A stretch of DNA of 64,000 nt from Candidatus Solirubrobacter pratensis (GCF_000425945.1 NZ_AUEK01000006.1:1-64000), one strand, 5' to 3'; shown: positions 1 to 8,620, counted from the first letter of the stretch. The notes: generated from the letters alone by a model not told the origin. Made by a program: numbers and translations.

Positions 1-2
1 CG

Positions 3-440
3 ATCGACTGCTGCACGCGCGAGATCACCGGCTGGGCGCTCGACGTTCGCTGCCGCGCGCCCGAAGCGATCGCTGTGATCGAGGCCGCGGCAGCCGAGCG
101 CGGGATCGAACCCGGACGGCTGACGCTCGGCACCGACAACGGCAGCGCGTTCACCTCCCGCGCGTTCCGCGCCCGCCTGCATGCGCTGGGGATCAGGCAC
201 CGCCGCGGCGGCTACCGCGACCCCGAGAGCCAGGCCTTCATCGAGACCTGGTTCTCCAAGCTCAAGCAGCGCTGCGTCTGGCGCGAAGAGTTCGAGACGC
301 TCGACCAGGCCCGCGCCACGATCGCCGCCTACGTCGAGCGCTACCACCACCGACCCCACTCCCGGCTGGCCTATCGCACCCCACGCGAGGTCGCCGCCAC
401 CTGGCAAGATCACGACGACCAGCTAACCCCAGCGGCCTGA
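3..440 (+). CDS. IS3-family transposase OrfB, C-terminal part (cut by window edge)
   Basis: Retroviral-integrase-type (rve) catalytic domain of an IS3-family insertion sequence. The frame is open from the first bases of the window, so the start lies outside. The second catalytic Asp is in TDNGSAF and the catalytic Glu in FIETWF, with exactly 35 residues between them, which is the D(35)E spacing of DDE transposases. The C-terminal pattern ERYHHRPHSRL is also typical of IS3 OrfB. The element is inserted in the 3' part of a gene on the minus strand. Its right end should lie shortly after the stop codon, around 440-480, but I could not define the terminal inverted repeat because the left end is missing. 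Confidence 0.9.
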   Translation: MDCCTREITGWALDVRCRAPEAIAVIEAAAAERGIEPGRLTLGTDNGSAFTSRAFRARLHALGIRHRRGGYRDPESQAFIETWFSKLKQRCVWREEFETLDQARATIAAYVERYHHRPHSRLAYRTPREVAATWQDHDDQLTPAA

Positions 441-798
441 CCTGACAACGCCAACGGGGTCCACGCCAGTCGCCGAGTGCATCGACGAGCGCCGCGGCGG
501 CCGCGCGCATGCTCGACGAGACGAGGTCGCGGATGAGATGCGCCGGACCGATGAACGCGAACGGCTGCAGCGTGTGCCCAGGCGGCAGCTGGTCTTGCAG
601 CAGTCCCACGAGACGCAACTCGTACGTGGTCTTGTCTGACGGCACCTCTTGCTCGAGCGAGCGGCAGAGCGCCTCGACCGCCTCGATCAGGTGCGAGAGC
701 TGTCCCGGGAACAGCACAAGCCGCAGTGCGTCGCAGACCCCGAGTCCGCGCACGTTGCCCGACAACGCCGACGCTTCGGCGATACGTTCCGACTGCAT
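262..798 (-). pseudogene. Unrecognised protein gene, 3' end replaced by the IS3 insertion
   Basis: The minus-strand ATG at 798 has a strong ribosome binding site (AGGAGGG) about 9 bases upstream, so this is a real gene start and not a shadow frame. The first ~110 residues look like a normal protein (FPGQLSHLIEAVEALCR, then PAHLIRDLV). Below about position 475 the frame runs antisense through the IS3 transposase and the sequence becomes low-complexity Arg/Gly-rich, so the native C-terminus has been displaced. I do not recognise the family. The N-terminal part may still be expressed as a fusion to IS-derived sequence. Confidence 0.6.
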
Positions 799-953
799 AG
801 GAGCTAATCCCTCCTCTGCCGGCCCCGGGGCGTTGGCGCGCCGCCGGGGCACTTCTTCGATTGACGTTGCGACGGTAGCGCTCGAACCGGCGAACCGCCG
901 CAGAATGCGCAGACTCGTTACAAAGCGCGGCGGCCGTGATCTACGGTGCCGGC

Positions 954-1303
954 ATGCCGATGCCGGCGGCCGTCCGAGACGACGCGGTCCGTCACGTCTC
1001 GCTGTTCTGCGAGAATCGCGTCCCCGAGCACGCTCGCGACGAGATCCGCCTGGAGCACTCGACCCGCGCAACAGCATCACGATCATCGAGCGGCGACCGC
1101 CCTGGAGTGAACTGGTCGGGCCCGGCTGGTCGAGCATGAAGATCGCCCAGCTGCGGTACGACGAGCGGTCGCGGACGTGGTCGCTCTATGCCGCCGATCG
1201 CAACGAGCGCTGGTTCCTCTACGACAACGTCCGCCCGGCGCCCGACGTCGGACCGCTGCTGGCCGAGATCGGCGAGGACCCCACCGGCATCTTCTGGGGC
1301 TGA
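954..1303 (+). pseudogene. DUF3024 family protein with a single-base frameshift
   Basis: Two frames together encode one DUF3024-type protein. The first gives MPMPAAVRDDAVRHVSLFC through DEIRLEHSTR. The second continues with NSITIIERRPPW, then AQLRYDERSRTW, ending DPTGIFWG, the characteristic C-terminus of this family. The switch is at about 1066-1070, where the expected Arg-Gly-Asn codons have lost one G. The family is small (about 110-120 residues) and of unknown function. Either the gene is a recent pseudogene or the base is a sequencing error. An upstream in-frame GTG at 936 is an alternative start. Confidence 0.75.
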
Positions 1304-1375
1304 GCCGACGCCCACCGAGTTTCCGCTTCCAGCACTTTCCCGTCGATCACGGAAATAGCGCCATCCTGGAGAACA

Positions 1376-1943
1376 CCGCGTGGCGCACAACCCGGCATCT
1401 ACTGGAGCGCAGATCGCATCGAGGTCGACCTCATGGTCCGCGAGACGCTCGGCGGCGCCGGCCGGCGCGGCGCCCGTCTCGGGCCGCATGGCAGTCGCGC
1501 CGCCCGCAAGGCCCGTGGCCTCGAGGCCGCGCTCGTCGATCATCGGAACTTCACGCTCGGAGCGCTCGCGCCCGACGACGATCGAACCGTCGAGGTACGC
1601 GTGGCCGCGTTGCTCGTGGCCAAGGCGCACAAGCTGGGCGAGCGAATGGAGCTCGCCCCGAGGCGAATGAAACCCAAAGACACTCTTGACATGCTCCGGC
1701 TGCTTCGAGCAAGTGAGACCGATGTGCTCGCCGAGACGTTTCCGGGAGTTGCTGGCCGACGCTCGCGCCGGCGGTGTGACGCGCGAGGCCCTGGACTACT
1801 TCCGCGCGCTCTACACGGGGGCCGACGCGCTCGGGGTGGCACTCGTGCGCGAGGCGTTCGTCGGGCTCGAGAATCCGGGGATCATCGGCGCATCGACGCG
1901 GACGCTGGCCGAGGAGTTGCTGACAGCGGTGGGGAGCCGTTGA
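1376..1943 (+). pseudogene. Nucleotidyltransferase-like protein, frameshifted and lacking its N-terminus
   Basis: One frame (from about 1376, with an ATG at 1433) encodes WSADRIEVDLM, then AARKARGLEAALVDH and VAALLVAKAHKLGER...KDTLDMLRLL. After about 1740 homology-like sequence continues in another frame as RELLADARAGGVTREAL...ALGVALVREAFVG up to the stop at 1943. The central ALLVAKxHKxxER...KDxxDxxRLL pattern is shared with actinobacterial nucleotidyltransferase-fold proteins related to the AbiEii toxin group. No N-terminal nucleotidyltransferase GS...D signature is visible upstream, so the gene appears broken twice. Family assignment is by pattern memory and moderate. Confidence 0.5.
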
Positions 1944-1958
1944 CGCTCAGGAGCCCGT

Positions 1959-3236
1959 GTGCCGGCAACGCTTGAGGCGGTGTCACTTCGGCGCGCCCTC
2001 GCGCGCATGGACCGCGACGCGGCGATCGATGCCGAAGGCGCGCTCGGCTGGTTCGGCTGGGATGGCGAGGGACCGCTGCGGCTGCGCCGGTATGACCTCC
2101 AGCTCTATCTCTGGTACCAGCTGCCGACCAAGTACCTGGCGCCGCTTGACGCCAAGCGCGCGGCCGCCGCGGCGCTCGGACGGCTGCTCGCCCTGCTCGG
2201 CGTGCCCTACGCCGCGCTGTGCGACGCGCCCGAGACCGGCCGCATGCTCGAGCTGTGGGAGCGCGACGATCCGGCCGCACCGCGCGAGCTTCACAAGCTG
2301 CTCGAAGCCTCAGGACTTGAGCCGCCGGACACCGCGCAGCTCACGTGGGGCTCGGTGATGGGGCTCGAGGAGGCGCAGGTACGCGACGACGTCGCATCGG
2401 CGCTCGAGGTCGCGCTCGAGGACGGCGCCCTTCGCCCTGGGACGCCGGGCTTCCGCCGGCGCCAGGAGGCGGTGGTCGCCGCCGCGCTCGCGGCCGACGG
2501 GCGGCTGGACTCGATCCACGCCGAGCGGCTCCAGCGCTGGCGCTCGCGCCGACCGATCCTCGAGCGCGTGGCCGACGAAATCGCGGCCCCAGCACCGCCG
2601 GTCGACGACGATGCGGCCGCCTCGGCGCTCGCGCCCGCGATCTGGCTGCTGGAGCGCGCGGGAGACGGGTTGGCGCTCACGCAGACGGGCGCGCTCAGCC
2701 GCGCGCTCGTGCGCGAGGCGGTCGAGCGCTGGCCCGACTGGTGGGACGCGGAGCTGTTCGGTCCGCCCAACCAGGAAGCCGAGATCCTGCCGCTGCTCCA
2801 CCTGCACCACCTGCTGCGGCGCATGCGCCTGCTGCGCCGCACCGGCCGCCGGGTCGTCGCCACGTCGCGCGCGGGCAAGCTCACGCCGGCGGCGCTGCTC
2901 GAAGCATGCGCGACGGCGCTGCTCGCCGGCGACACGTTCGACGCGAGCGTCGGCGAGCTCACGGCCGCGCTCTTGCTCGCCGGCGAACCGGTCGAGATCG
3001 AGCGGCTCGCGGAGCAGATCCACCCGGTCATCCTCGCCGAGGGCTGGCATGCCGGAGCGGCGCGACCGAGCATCCACCAGACCGGCGCGGCGATCGGCCA
3101 GGCGCTCGCTCGCGCCGAGCCGCTCGGGATCGTGACCGGCCAGCGCTGGAAGGATCGCCGGCTTACGGAGGTCGGGCGGAGCGCGCTGCACACCGGCCTG
3201 CGCGCGAGAGCGCTCGGACCGGCGACGACGATCTAA
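1959..3236 (+). CDS. Conserved protein of unknown function, 425 aa
   Basis: Long intact frame starting at GTG 1959, 15 bases after the preceding pseudogene. The product is soluble, Ala/Leu/Arg-rich and has no signal peptide or membrane segments. It shows a Trp/Tyr-rich block near residues 25-60 (GWFGWDG, LYLWYQLP) and several helical blocks with Glu-Arg-Leu repeats. I recognise no catalytic motif. Codon usage is like that of surrounding genes. It converges with the DUF1841 gene and their stop codons overlap by 4 bases (3233-3236), so the two share a terminator region. Confidence 0.75.
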   Translation: MPATLEAVSLRRALARMDRDAAIDAEGALGWFGWDGEGPLRLRRYDLQLYLWYQLPTKYLAPLDAKRAAAAALGRLLALLGVPYAALCDAPETGRMLELWERDDPAAPRELHKLLEASGLEPPDTAQLTWGSVMGLEEAQVRDDVASALEVALEDGALRPGTPGFRRRQEAVVAAALAADGRLDSIHAERLQRWRSRRPILERVADEIAAPAPPVDDDAAASALAPAIWLLERAGDGLALTQTGALSRALVREAVERWPDWWDAELFGPPNQEAEILPLLHLHHLLRRMRLLRRTGRRVVATSRAGKLTPAALLEACATALLAGDTFDASVGELTAALLLAGEPVEIERLAEQIHPVILAEGWHAGAARPSIHQTGAAIGQALARAEPLGIVTGQRWKDRRLTEVGRSALHTGLRARALGPATTI

Positions 3237-3787
3237 CGGCGACGGTTGGCGCGCCGCGCGACGAGGTGCGCCTCGCGGTCGTAATCGCGCTGCTCATGCA
3301 GCGCGTGCCAGATCTCGCCGGTCATCGCCGCGCCGAGCATGTGCAGGATCTCGTGCCGGCGGTAGCCGAGCCGGCGTAGCCGCTGCTCCGTCTCCCACAC
3401 CTCCGGTGGGTCCAGGTCCACGAGCTGCTTGGCGACGATCTCGTGCAACACGAGATGGAGCCGCGGGTTCATCTGCTCCCCGCCGACGATCGCCGTCTCC
3501 ACGCCGCTGTCGAGCTCGGGATGAGCCGCCGTGAGCAACAGCGAGCGATCGTCCTCGTCGGCGGGGTCGAGGCCGGCGGGCGCCTGCTCGATCGGCGGGA
3601 TCGCGAACGCGAGCCGGCGAGCGCGATCGCCGTCCGGCGCCTCGTCGTCGCTGACCGGCTGACCGAACTCCGGGCACGCCTCGTTACGGCATTCCCACTC
3701 GTGCTTGGGACCCTCAAGTGCCTTGCTGGCGTACTGGCCGCAGGCCGGGCAGCGGTGGTTCCATCGACCCGATGCTACGCGGCCACG
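3233..3787 (-). CDS. DUF1841 protein with N-terminal zinc ribbon; no standard start codon visible
   Basis: The C-terminal ~100 residues match the DUF1841 pattern: NPRLHLVLHEIVAKQL, PPEVWETEQRL, GYxRHEILHMLG and ALHEQRDYDRE. The same frame continues upstream to 3787 and encodes a zinc-ribbon-like stretch (HRCPACGQYASK ... WECRNEACPEFG), which makes a sensible N-terminal domain. Between the in-frame TAG (3788-3790) and this ribbon there is no ATG, GTG or TTG. The first standard start in frame is a TTG at 3538, which would remove the ribbon. The start has either been lost, is non-canonical, or a base is wrong upstream. Function unknown. Confidence 0.6.
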   Translation of the reverse strand, partial: RGRVASGRWNHRCPACGQYASKALEGPKHEWECRNEACPEFGQPVSDDEAPDGDRARRLAFAIPPIEQAPAGLDPADEDDRSLLLTAAHPELDSGVETAIVGGEQMNPRLHLVLHEIVAKQLVDLDPPEVWETEQRLRRLGYRRHEILHMLGAAMTGEIWHALHEQRDYDREAHLVARRANRRR

Positions 3788-3905
3788 CTAAACTCATCTC
3801 CATCGTGCCGGACTGTCAGTTCGGCGAAGCAGTGCCAGCGTCCGTAGTTGTTGCTCTAGCACCTCCCGCGTTTCGCAGCACACAACCTCCCCGGGAGGAA
3901 CTCAT

Positions 3906-4109
3906 ATGGCAACCGGAACCGTGAAGTGGTTCAACGACGACAAGGGCTTCGGGTTCATCACGCCCGACGACCAGAGCAAGGACCTGTTCGTGCACCACAC
4001 GGGCATCGCCGGCAACGGCTTCAAGTCGCTCGCCGAGGGCGCGAAGGTCAGCTACGACGCCGAGAACGGGCCCAAGGGCCCGAACGCGACGAACGTGCAG
4101 ACGCTCTAG
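3906..4109 (+). CDS. cspA: Cold-shock protein (CSD domain)
   Basis: A 67-residue single cold-shock domain that binds single-stranded RNA/DNA and acts as an RNA chaperone in the cytoplasm. RNP1 is KGFGFI (residues 13-18) and RNP2 is DLFVHH (26-31). The N-terminus [15 protein letters not shown] is the standard start of the family. The ATG has a strong GGGAGGAA ribosome binding site about 5 bases upstream. There is a gap of about 115 bases after the divergent DUF1841 frame, enough for the leader that csp genes usually carry. A strong hairpin follows the stop. Confidence 0.95.
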   Translation: MATGTVKWFNDDKGFGFITPDDQSKDLFVHHTGIAGNGFKSLAEGAKVSYDAENGPKGPNATNVQTL

Positions 4110-4128
4110 CACCCTCCTTCGTCGCAGG

Positions 4129-4163
4129 TCCCGCCGGTCGGGCACATCGTGCCGCCGGCGGGA
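4129..4163 (+). terminator. Hairpin terminator after the cold-shock gene
   Basis: The 9-bp outer arms TCCCGCCGG (4129-4137) and CCGGCGGGA (4155-4163) enclose inner arms GGCAC/GTGCC with an ATC loop. It starts 19 bases after the csp stop codon. There is no T-run, as is usual in very GC-rich actinobacteria. Confidence 0.65.
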
Positions 4164-4253
4164 GCGCGCTGCTCGACACGCCCGCGCCCAGCCGCGAGGG
4201 CCGAGTCCGCCGCTCTCGTTGCGGCGAGCTCGGCACTCAGGCACAGTTGCGCG

Positions 4254-5165
4254 GTGGCCGCTGTAGACCCCGATCTCTCGCTCAGGCAAGCCGCGGTGAC
4301 GCGAGCGCGAGAGCTGACACAGGCCTACGACGACCTGGTGCCCCGCGACCGTCTCCGCGAGGGCTTCATCTTCGGCGGCGAGCGCGTGAGCTTCGGCTCC
4401 TTTCAGCGCGGTATCCACCGCGCACGGATCCAGCGTGGGCCAGCCGCCCTGACGCTCTACACCTCCTTCAACGACCCATACGCCGACAGGTTCGACGAGG
4501 CGGGCACGCTGTTCACGTACGCGTATCGCGCCGGCCCGATCGACCAGCCCGACAACCGCGCGCTCCGCGCCGCCTACGAGTTGCAAACCCCGCTCGTCTA
4601 CTTCCGCGGACTCGCGCCGAGCCAGTACCTCGTCATCGCCCCGATGTTCGTCACGGCCGACGACCCGGCCGCCCGAACCGTGGTCTTGGAGCCCGGATTG
4701 CCGACCCAAGACATGCAGCCTGGCGGCCTCGTATCCGGACCGGACATGCGCGCGTACACGACCGCGGAGACGCGCATCCGGCTCCACCAGCAGCGCTTCA
4801 AACTCGAGGTGATGCGCGCCTATCGCCACCGCTGCGCGATCTGCGCGCTGCGCGAGCGCTCGCTCGTCCAGGCCGCGCACATCGTTCCCGACATCGAGCC
4901 GGAGGGCATCGCCGCCGTCGTCAACGGCCTCGCGCTGTGCGCGATCCACCACCTCGCGTTCGACCGCAACGTCCTCGGCATCGACCCCAACGGCGTCGTG
5001 CACATCGCCCGCCGGCTGCTCGACGAGACCGACGGGCCGATGCTCCGCACCGGCCTGCAGGGATTCCACGGCGCGCCCATCGCCGTGCCGCGCCGACCGG
5101 AGGACAGACCCGACCCCACGCGGCTGGAGGCACGATTCGAGCGGTTCGCGCGCGCGGCGGCTTGA
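4254..5165 (+). CDS. HNH endonuclease, predicted modification-dependent restriction type (COG3440-like)
   Basis: The C-terminal HNH/ββα-metal module is clear: CAICALR (zinc-type Cys pair), AAHIVPDIEPEG, then NGLALCAIHHLAFDRN. The N-terminal ~190 residues have the pattern seen in predicted restriction endonucleases of this group (FGSFQRGIHRARIQRG, YRAGPIDQPDNRALR, TPLVYFRGLAPSQYLVIAP), probably a PUA-like DNA-recognition domain. In characterised relatives such domains read modified DNA, but which modification this one would read cannot be told. I chose GTG 4254 because sequence further upstream in the frame is low-complexity. No methyltransferase is adjacent, which suits a type IV role. Confidence 0.7.
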   Translation: MAAVDPDLSLRQAAVTRARELTQAYDDLVPRDRLREGFIFGGERVSFGSFQRGIHRARIQRGPAALTLYTSFNDPYADRFDEAGTLFTYAYRAGPIDQPDNRALRAAYELQTPLVYFRGLAPSQYLVIAPMFVTADDPAARTVVLEPGLPTQDMQPGGLVSGPDMRAYTTAETRIRLHQQRFKLEVMRAYRHRCAICALRERSLVQAAHIVPDIEPEGIAAVVNGLALCAIHHLAFDRNVLGIDPNGVVHIARRLLDETDGPMLRTGLQGFHGAPIAVPRRPEDRPDPTRLEARFERFARAAA

Positions 5166-5255
5166 CGGGCGTACCGCTGTATCGCGTTTCGATTACAGAT
5201 TCGAACCCGAAATTGGTCTTTCGCGTCGTCGAACGATCGGCATGCTTGCTCGTCC

Positions 5256-5894
5256 GTGACGACGATTGTCTGCATCTCCGACCTCCACGAGCACCTGGTC
5301 GAAGTCCCCGCGTGCGACCTGCTCCTGATCGCCGGCGACGTGTCGTTCGCCTTCAAGGGCGACCTCGTCGCCAAGCAGGCCTTCCTCGCCGGCGAGTTCA
5401 AGGACTGGCTCGAGCGCGCGCCGGCGAGCGAGATCGTGCTCGTCGCCGGCAACCACGACCAGTCGATCGAGGCATGGGGCGTCCCGGAAGGGCTGCGGTG
5501 CCGCTATCTCCAGGACGCGGGCGTCGAGCTGTTCGGACTGCGAATCTGGGGCACGCCCTGGCAGCCGTGGTTCTTCGACTGGGCGTTCAACGCCCCGCGC
5601 CGCGACGGCGAGGCGTTCCTCGCGTCGAAGTTCGACGCGATCCCGGCCGGCACCGACATCGTCGTCGCGCACGGTCCGCCGCACGGCTACGGGGACCGCA
5701 CCGGCCGGGAGGAACACGTCGGCTCGACCGCGATGACCGCGGCGCTCGATCGCGTTCAACCGTGCCTGATGGTCTGCGGTCACATCCACCCCGCCTACGG
5801 CCGCTATCGCCTCGGCGCGACGGAGATCATCAATGCCTCGCTCGTCGATGAGGAGTACATGCCGGTCAATCCGGTGTTCGAGATCGAGCTCTGA
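5256..5894 (+). CDS. Calcineurin-type metallophosphoesterase
   Basis: A 212-residue cytoplasmic phosphoesterase with the dinuclear-metal motifs in order: SDLHEH (residues 8-13), GDVSF (27-31), GNHD, HGPPHG and GHIHPAYG. It starts with GTG at 5256. The sequence before it (5166-5255) is noticeably less GC-rich than its surroundings and probably holds the promoter. Related small proteins are 3',5'-cyclic-nucleotide or general phosphodiesterases; the substrate here is unknown. Confidence 0.88.
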   Translation: MTTIVCISDLHEHLVEVPACDLLLIAGDVSFAFKGDLVAKQAFLAGEFKDWLERAPASEIVLVAGNHDQSIEAWGVPEGLRCRYLQDAGVELFGLRIWGTPWQPWFFDWAFNAPRRDGEAFLASKFDAIPAGTDIVVAHGPPHGYGDRTGREEHVGSTAMTAALDRVQPCLMVCGHIHPAYGRYRLGATEIINASLVDEEYMPVNPVFEIEL

Positions 5895-5961
5895 TCCGAG
5901 AGGCCGATCACAGTCCGTCGGCCCATGGATAGCTCGCGACGACAAGATTGTCGTACGTCCC

Positions 5962-7245
5962 TCACGGGCCGAGGAGCGCCAAGGGGATGACCGCGATCCC
6001 CTCCTCCCTGCGGTAGGCCTGCGGGCCGGTCGTGATGATGATCTGGTCGAGCACACGGTCGCCGAGCTTGTCCTTGAGCCACCTCAGATGCCTCACATCG
6101 CCATCGGACACGGTCCGGGTCAGCTTCACCTCGACCGCCACGACGTCGCCGTCGGCGCGCTCGACGATGAGGTCCACCTCCTGCCTCCCGCGCGCCGTGC
6201 GGAGATGCTTCACGTTGGCCTCGTTGTGAGCGGCGTAGATACGTAGCGATTGCGTGGCGAGACTCTCGAACAGGGCGCCGAGCAGCGTGCCATCTCGAGC
6301 CACGGTCGGACCGGAGCTCGCGCCGGATAGGAGCGTGGAAGCCTGGACGCCCAGCAGTTGTGCCGCAAGCGCCGGGTCGGCGAGCTGGTGCTTGGGCGCC
6401 TGGCCGAGCTCGCTGAGGCGGTTGTTGCTCGGGATCCACGCCGGCACTTCATCGAGCACCCACACGCGCGCGAGTGCATCGCGATAGGCCTGCGTGGCGT
6501 TCCTGGACGGCTTGCTGTCGTGGCCCGCGCTTGCGGCGTCGCGGATCGTCTCGAACGAGGCGGTCGTTGACGAGGCTGCGGCGTACGCGGTCATCCAGCG
6601 CCGCAAGGCGGCGGGGTTGCGAATGGAGACGCCCGCGTCGTCGGGGATGTCTCGATCGACGATCCGTTGCAGATAGCCCTCGAGCTGAAGGCGCCGCGCG
6701 CGACCGGAAAGCGAGCGTAGACCGGGCAGGCCCGAGGCGAGCACCTCCTCGGTGTAATCGCTCAATCCGACGTGGGTAGTCCCCGTCACGGGCGCCCGCG
6801 TACCTGCAAGCAACTCGATGAGGCTGACACTCGATCCCCCAAGGCGCTCGCTCAGCGCAAGCGGACGCATGCGGACGCTGACGATCCGGCCGGCACCCGA
6901 ATGCGTCGGCGGCGGGTCGGGAATGCCCGATCCCGTCAGAAGGAAGCTCCCCGGCGTCGCTCCGTCGTCCGCGGCGCGGCGCACCAGATCCCACACCTCT
7001 GGGAGCCGCGGCCATTCGTCGATCAGCACCGGCGGCGCACCTTCGAGCAGGCGACGTGGATCCGCCTGCGCCACCGCCAGTTCGGCCGGATCATCCAGGC
7101 GATGGACTGTGCGGGCACGCTCTAGGGCGGTGCGCGTCTTCCCCACGCCCTTTGGTCCTTCCAGCGCGATCGCGGGAAGGCTGCCGAGAAGTTGGTCGAG
7201 TTCGTCGTCGACCACACGCCGCCGGTACGGAACGACCGCGCTCAT
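5962..7245 (-). CDS. ATPase of the AAA/DUF4143 family
   Basis: A 427-residue protein with Walker A GPKGVGKT at residues 30-37, Walker B around PVLIDEWP, and the sensor-like stretch FLLTGSG. The C-terminal half is a DUF4143-type domain with a PD-(D/E)XK-like core (QEVDLIVE ... VVAVEVKLT). It is complete, and the region 5895-5961 after its stop holds nothing recognisable. Family members are widespread, often horizontally moved, and of uncertain role (linked by others to toxin-like or defence functions). The DUF4062 gene lies upstream on the same strand, separated by two direct repeats, so the two may be co-regulated. Confidence 0.85.
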   Translation of the reverse strand: MSAVVPYRRRVVDDELDQLLGSLPAIALEGPKGVGKTRTALERARTVHRLDDPAELAVAQADPRRLLEGAPPVLIDEWPRLPEVWDLVRRAADDGATPGSFLLTGSGIPDPPPTHSGAGRIVSVRMRPLALSERLGGSSVSLIELLAGTRAPVTGTTHVGLSDYTEEVLASGLPGLRSLSGRARRLQLEGYLQRIVDRDIPDDAGVSIRNPAALRRWMTAYAAASSTTASFETIRDAASAGHDSKPSRNATQAYRDALARVWVLDEVPAWIPSNNRLSELGQAPKHQLADPALAAQLLGVQASTLLSGASSGPTVARDGTLLGALFESLATQSLRIYAAHNEANVKHLRTARGRQEVDLIVERADGDVVAVEVKLTRTVSDGDVRHLRWLKDKLGDRVLDQIIITTGPQAYRREEGIAVIPLALLGP

Positions 7246-7265
7246 CGCGACCTACGGTACCAGAA

Positions 7266-7340
7266 CGTCATTCTCAAAAGGCCATTTGCGGCAGCTGCCA
7301 AGGGGTAACTTCGTCAGTTTTGAAAGGGCATCTGCGGCAA
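7266..7340. repeat. Two 29-bp imperfect direct repeats upstream of the ATPase gene
   Basis: Copy A is 7266-7294 and copy B is 7312-7340. Both begin CGTCA and share the core GGCATCTGCGGCA, or a close variant; by hand alignment 22 of 29 positions match, with a period of 46 bases. They lie between the DUF4062 gene and the start of the ATPase gene, 21 bases from its ATG. A paired operator for autoregulation or a promoter duplication are both possible. Confidence 0.55.
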
Positions 7341-7353
7341 GCCGGAAGCTGAC

Positions 7354-8553
7354 TCAGCGGACGCGACGGACGCCTTCGATTCGCCGGATTCCCGGCTCGA
7401 CGTTCGCGTATCGACGCGGTTCGACGTAGACGAGCTCCAGCCGGCGATGACCCACGTGTGAAGGACCCAGCGCAAAGCGATCGATATACGAGGCTTTGCC
7501 CGGAGCGAGAAGCCGCTCGGCGAGCAGGAGCCGGCCGACGGCCTCCTCGACGGCGGCCGTGAGCACGAGTCCGTCCAGCGGAGCGAGGGGGTCCGTCGTG
7601 TCGATCATGGACTCGAACCCGTGGCTGATCTGCCGCGGAAGCGACTCGCCGAGCAGCCCGACACGGAGACCGACCCCGACCTGGTCGTCAGGAGACAGTC
7701 CGTTGAAGCTCGCCTCCAGGGATCCACCCCGGCCCTCGCCCCAAGCCACGCCGGCGGTGAGCTCGACCTCGCGAACGGATGCGCTACGAATCTCGTTGAC
7801 GACGCTCTCGACCGTCGCCTCGCCCGCTCGCTCCGAGGTGGCGATCGGGACGGTACTCAGACGACCCCAGGTATCGGTTCGCATTGCCTCGAGCGCGCGC
7901 GACACACCGACGTCTCGGACTTCGGCGTTGATGATCACCGAGCCCCCCTCGTCACGGAACCGCGACGCGCGCAGGCATACGTCGCCGATCTTGATCCACG
8001 GCGCTTCGTCGTCTGCGCCGATCTCGGCAAGCCGCTCGAGCAGCCGATCCGCAAGATCGTCCGCGTCTCGGTACGACCCCGTGGTATGGAACGTTTGGAC
8101 CTCCTGCGCGAAGTCGGCCGCGTGCCCTTGCCGGTTCGCCGCTTCGCGATGGAGCCAGAACGAGATCCGCTTCCCGCGCTGCCGCGCCTCGAGGTACTCG
8201 GCATGCGTCGGCGATCGCCCGTTCGCGAGCATCGTGCCGTAGCGGTCGGCGAGCACCCCGACGTAGATGTCGGAGCGAGCGACGCCCTCGAGGTAGGCGC
8301 GTTCCGCGTCCTCGTCGCGGCCGCCGAGATCCTCGAACATCACACTTAAGAAGCCCGCTTGGCGGAGTCGCGCCGTGACCGTTTCGCGGAGCGCGCCGAG
8401 CTCGCGCATCTCGCTCGAGAGGAACACCGTCCGCGTCGCCGCCCAGCGTGCGAACTCCGCCGGTTCGAGACGGCGACTGGCGGACGCTGTATCGACGATC
8501 AGTGCCACCAGGCCATGATCGCTCGACGACCGGTCGGCACCGCCTGAAGGCAC
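7354..8553 (-). CDS. DUF4062 (TIR-like) domain protein
   Basis: A 399-residue protein. Residues ~42-110 carry the DUF4062 pattern: TVFLSSEMRELGALRE, GFLSVMFEDLGG, AYLEGVARSDIYVGVLADRYG and THAEYLEA. This is a Rossmann-like fold related to TIR domains, found as the effector or sensor part of many bacterial signalling and suspected defence proteins. The remaining ~290 residues are unrecognised, predicted soluble and β-rich. The start is GTG 8553 with GGAAG upstream. The context (HNH endonuclease, DUF4143 ATPase, IS element) is that of a small accessory or defence island. Confidence 0.7.
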   Translation of the reverse strand: MPSGGADRSSSDHGLVALIVDTASASRRLEPAEFARWAATRTVFLSSEMRELGALRETVTARLRQAGFLSVMFEDLGGRDEDAERAYLEGVARSDIYVGVLADRYGTMLANGRSPTHAEYLEARQRGKRISFWLHREAANRQGHAADFAQEVQTFHTTGSYRDADDLADRLLERLAEIGADDEAPWIKIGDVCLRASRFRDEGGSVIINAEVRDVGVSRALEAMRTDTWGRLSTVPIATSERAGEATVESVVNEIRSASVREVELTAGVAWGEGRGGSLEASFNGLSPDDQVGVGLRVGLLGESLPRQISHGFESMIDTTDPLAPLDGLVLTAAVEEAVGRLLLAERLLAPGKASYIDRFALGPSHVGHRRLELVYVEPRRYANVEPGIRRIEGVRRVR

Positions 8554-8620
8554 TTACTTCCGGTATGCGGCCCAAACGCGGCCCAGATAGCGCCAACGCG
8601 CCACCGCCTCCGGAGCCGCC

